The translations under genes and the position numbers were made by a program. Shown one piece after another: positions 13,848 to 15,668 of a stretch of 15,668 bases of DNA. The DNA lies in assembly GCA_937952895.1 (NCBI GenBank), contig CALFYC010000206.1:1-15668 (forward strand). The letters run 5' to 3'. The notes under the pieces are model-generated. The model saw only the letters and a list, made by a program, of their open reading frames with translations. It was not told the DNA's origin and ran no database searches. Origin of the DNA: an uncultured Neisseriaceae bacterium. Lineage in GTDB: Bacteria; Pseudomonadota; Gammaproteobacteria; Burkholderiales; UBA11063. The first letter of the stretch is position 1. The number at the start of each line of letters is the position of its first letter.

Positions 13848-14752
13848 AAAACAATCGGCAATATTTAGTAGTTGGGCTATTTGTCGTCCTTACGGGGTGT
13901 ATCTTATTAACCGTTTGGCTCTGGTTTTCTTCAACCAAACATAAACCATATAATATCTATCTAGCAGTTTTTAATGAACCAGTTGATGGTATTAATGTCG
14001 ATTCTGTTATAAAATATAATGGAGTTGAAGTTGGTAAAGTTAAGCAACTACAGTTAGATAGTAAAAATCCACGAAATGTTTTCGTATATCTTAATATTCT
14101 GCAAAATATACCATTAAATAAAAATACTGTGGCAACATTAAAACCACAAGGTGTTACTGGATTATCATATGTAGATTTACGTTTACCTAACGATGCTAAA
14201 ATTGATGATAATATTATACCCCATAATGAACCTCCATACCCGCAAGTTCAAACTCAACCATCATTTTTGTATAGTTTATCTGAACAGGCACAATCACTTG
14301 CAGATAACGTGAAAGATGTTTCAATTCAATTTAAATATATGTTAAATGATAAAAATATCAATCATATTTCAAATATTTTAAATAACCTAGATCGCATTTC
14401 TGATTCGATTGCTAAACATTCCGACCAAATTGGTAAAAGCATTGATACGTTAGCGGTAATTTTAGATAATGTAAAATCAAATACAGAGAATTTAAATAAA
14501 ACTATGCAAGATTTTTCAAAATTAACTGTTGAAATTTCAAAAACCACTCATAATGTAGATGATCTATTATCAAATATACAAGATAATACTCTACAAAACA
14601 TTAATGCAATTTTATTGCCAAATTTAAATCAAACGATTTATCATTTAGATCAAACTTCTTCAGAATTAGAACAGTTTATGAGTATGTTAAATCAAAACCC
14701 ATCAATGTTAATTAGAGGCAAAGCTCCGGCTAAACCTGGACCAGGAGAATAA
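13844..14752 (+). CDS. mlaD: MCE-domain (MlaD-family) substrate-binding protein
   Basis: The product has 302 aa. GGAG (13832-13835) precedes the ATG, which overlaps the stop of the ATPase gene by four bases. Residues about 7-28 are a single N-terminal membrane anchor, and 36-117 an MCE domain (VDGINVDSVIKYNGVEVGKV, ATLKPQGVTGLSYVDLRL). Residues about 145-285 are a long helical, coiled-coil-like region of Asn/Leu/Ile heptads. The end, NPSMLIRGKAPAKPGPGE, follows the conserved 'NP-SLIRG-----GPGE' tail seen in MCE proteins paired with PqiC-type lipoproteins. It is longer than E. coli MlaD (about 183 aa), so the helical part may form a periplasmic tube or needle toward the outer membrane. MCE proteins assemble as hexamers; that is family knowledge, not visible here. 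Confidence 0.92.
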   Translation: MKNNRQYLVVGLFVVLTGCILLTVWLWFSSTKHKPYNIYLAVFNEPVDGINVDSVIKYNGVEVGKVKQLQLDSKNPRNVFVYLNILQNIPLNKNTVATLKPQGVTGLSYVDLRLPNDAKIDDNIIPHNEPPYPQVQTQPSFLYSLSEQAQSLADNVKDVSIQFKYMLNDKNINHISNILNNLDRISDSIAKHSDQIGKSIDTLAVILDNVKSNTENLNKTMQDFSKLTVEISKTTHNVDDLLSNIQDNTLQNINAILLPNLNQTIYHLDQTSSELEQFMSMLNQNPSMLIRGKAPAKPGPGE

Positions 14753-14756
14753 AATT

Positions 14757-15359
14757 ATGCGTAAAATATTGTTATCACTCTTTATGTGCACCAGTCTAAC
14801 TAGTTGTGGTTTTATGCAACCAGTTAGCCAGCCGGAAACTCATCGTTATCAAATTAGTATAGCAAATTCGGATTCAAATAGTTGTAGTAGTTCAGGTGCT
14901 AAGATGGGAATGCTGCAAGTTGAACAAATGCATGCCTTAGCGCCTTATGATTCAAAAAAGATTTTTTATTCAACGGCAGATTATGAGTTATCTACTTATG
15001 CGTATCACCAATGGGTTGCTGATCCAAGTCAAATGTTAAGCCAAGCGGTTGTTGAAAATCTATTACAATCATGTATTTTTGATAATGTCATTGGGGCTGA
15101 AGTAATGAGTCTGGCTAAATATCGTCTAGCTTCGTCTTTATTAGAACTAGATCAAAAAATAGCTGGAGATAAATCAACGGTTAATTTATCAATATTAGTT
15201 CAATTAATTGATAATAATTCTAATAAAGTTATTAAAAGTAAGACATTTATTGAAACGATGGATGTTGCAGCTACACCTAGTGGTTATACATCTGGAGTAA
15301 ATCAAGCAACTTCAAAATTTTTGGATGATTTACGCGCTTGGTTAATTATGAAAGGTTAA
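14757..15359 (+). CDS. ABC-type transport auxiliary lipoprotein, PqiC-like
   Basis: The product has 200 aa. AGGAG (14743-14747) lies nine bases before the ATG, inside the end of the MCE gene, with four bases between the genes. A lipoprotein signal ends in lipobox LTSC (Cys17; +2 Gly, outer membrane expected). The mature part fits the auxiliary lipoprotein family found with MCE operons: HRYQISIANS, MGMLQVEQMHALAPYDSKKI, IFYSTADYELSTYAYHQWVA and the 'P-QML--A-VE-L' region. It then reaches a beta-rich end with SKTFIETMD. By analogy with PqiC it would dock the MCE assembly to the outer membrane. The family assignment rests on these motifs and on position. Confidence 0.85.
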   Translation: MRKILLSLFMCTSLTSCGFMQPVSQPETHRYQISIANSDSNSCSSSGAKMGMLQVEQMHALAPYDSKKIFYSTADYELSTYAYHQWVADPSQMLSQAVVENLLQSCIFDNVIGAEVMSLAKYRLASSLLELDQKIAGDKSTVNLSILVQLIDNNSNKVIKSKTFIETMDVAATPSGYTSGVNQATSKFLDDLRAWLIMKG

Positions 15360-15366
15360 ATTGAAG

Positions 15367-15668
15367 ATGGAGTTAATTAGTATTGCATTTATTATTGTAG
15401 TAATCGCTATATTAAGTTTTAAATTATATTTAAATTATAGAAATGCAGCAGAAATTAAGCGTAATTTTAATACTGTTCCACATAATTTTATTAATAGTGT
15501 AACTTTAGAAGAACATCAAAAGGCGGGAAACTATAATTTGGCTAAATTAAAATTAGCCAATATTGAAGAAATTATAGGAGGCATTATGTTACTGCTTTTT
15601 ACTGTTGGTGGAGTTTTACAGCTCATTAATGATAAATGCGCACCTCTAGTTGGAGATTCTTTGCCAAT
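15367..15668 (+). CDS. M48-family (Ste24/CAAX-protease-like) peptidase, N-terminus only, cut by window end
   Basis: About 100 codons are present. ATG 15367 is eight bases after the lipoprotein stop (15357-15359), with a weak AAAGG upstream at about 15351-15355. An in-frame TTG two codons earlier (15361) is an alternative start. The sequence has a first membrane helix (LISIAFIIVVIAILSFKLYL), then VPHNFINSVTLEEHQKAGNY and LAKLKL, and a second helix with GGIMLLLFTVGGVLQLI. This is the M48 N-terminal domain layout ('VP--F--I-LE-HQKA--YT-AK'), with several helices before the catalytic domain. The zinc motif HExxH lies beyond the window. It is probably the next gene of the operon or reads through from it; its link to lipid transport is unknown. 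Confidence 0.8.
   Translation, partial: MELISIAFIIVVIAILSFKLYLNYRNAAEIKRNFNTVPHNFINSVTLEEHQKAGNYNLAKLKLANIEEIIGGIMLLLFTVGGVLQLINDKCAPLVGDSLP

Overview
The window is the end of an AT-rich contig from a Gram-negative bacterium. Lipobox-bearing lipoproteins, Sec signal peptides and an Mla/MCE-type ABC transport operon place it among diderms. The tRNA-Asp 3' end closely resembles the proteobacterial one. The order STAS-MlaE, MlaF, MlaD, PqiC-like lipoprotein, M48 peptidase suggests an AT-rich beta- or gammaproteobacterium. That placement is inference; nothing here fixes the species. Bases 1-51 are not biological: they are the Illumina TruSeq P5/i5 adapter left on the contig end.

Layout. The adapter (1-51) joins the last 34 nt of a tRNA-Asp gene (52-85). 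Next comes a decayed insertion-sequence remnant (about 109-354, minus) that looks like an internally deleted IS982-type transposase. From about 430 to 11740 lies an accessory-looking stretch of loosely spaced genes on both strands. It holds a 748-aa propeller lipoprotein on the minus strand, a small cysteine-rich secreted protein, an RCC1-repeat pseudogene, a small membrane-anchored lysine-rich protein and a second secreted protein of unknown function. It continues with a 47-aa HTH_38 protein of IS30 type (minus), a secreted seven-bladed Asp-box propeller, a GT39 membrane glycosyltransferase and a 795-aa lipoprotein with an Ig-like/DUF5018-like stalk and about 13 short propeller repeats. Four loci here, three intact and one dead, encode unrelated-looking beta-propeller repeats. 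This is the most distinctive property of the window.

From about 11830 to the end is a compact, core-looking operon behind an extended -10 promoter. It encodes a STAS-MlaE fused permease, the MlaF ATPase, an MCE-domain MlaD protein and a PqiC-like outer-membrane lipoprotein, followed by the N-terminus of an M48 peptidase cut by the window end. The first four should form one transporter that moves phospholipid between the inner and outer membranes. The MlaB-type STAS function is fused to the permease rather than encoded separately.

Limits. No similarity search was possible. Family calls rest on recognised motifs, and start choices rest on visible Shine-Dalgarno (SD) sequences. Intergenic spaces are AT-rich, contain several clean inverted repeats and hold few convincing promoters.
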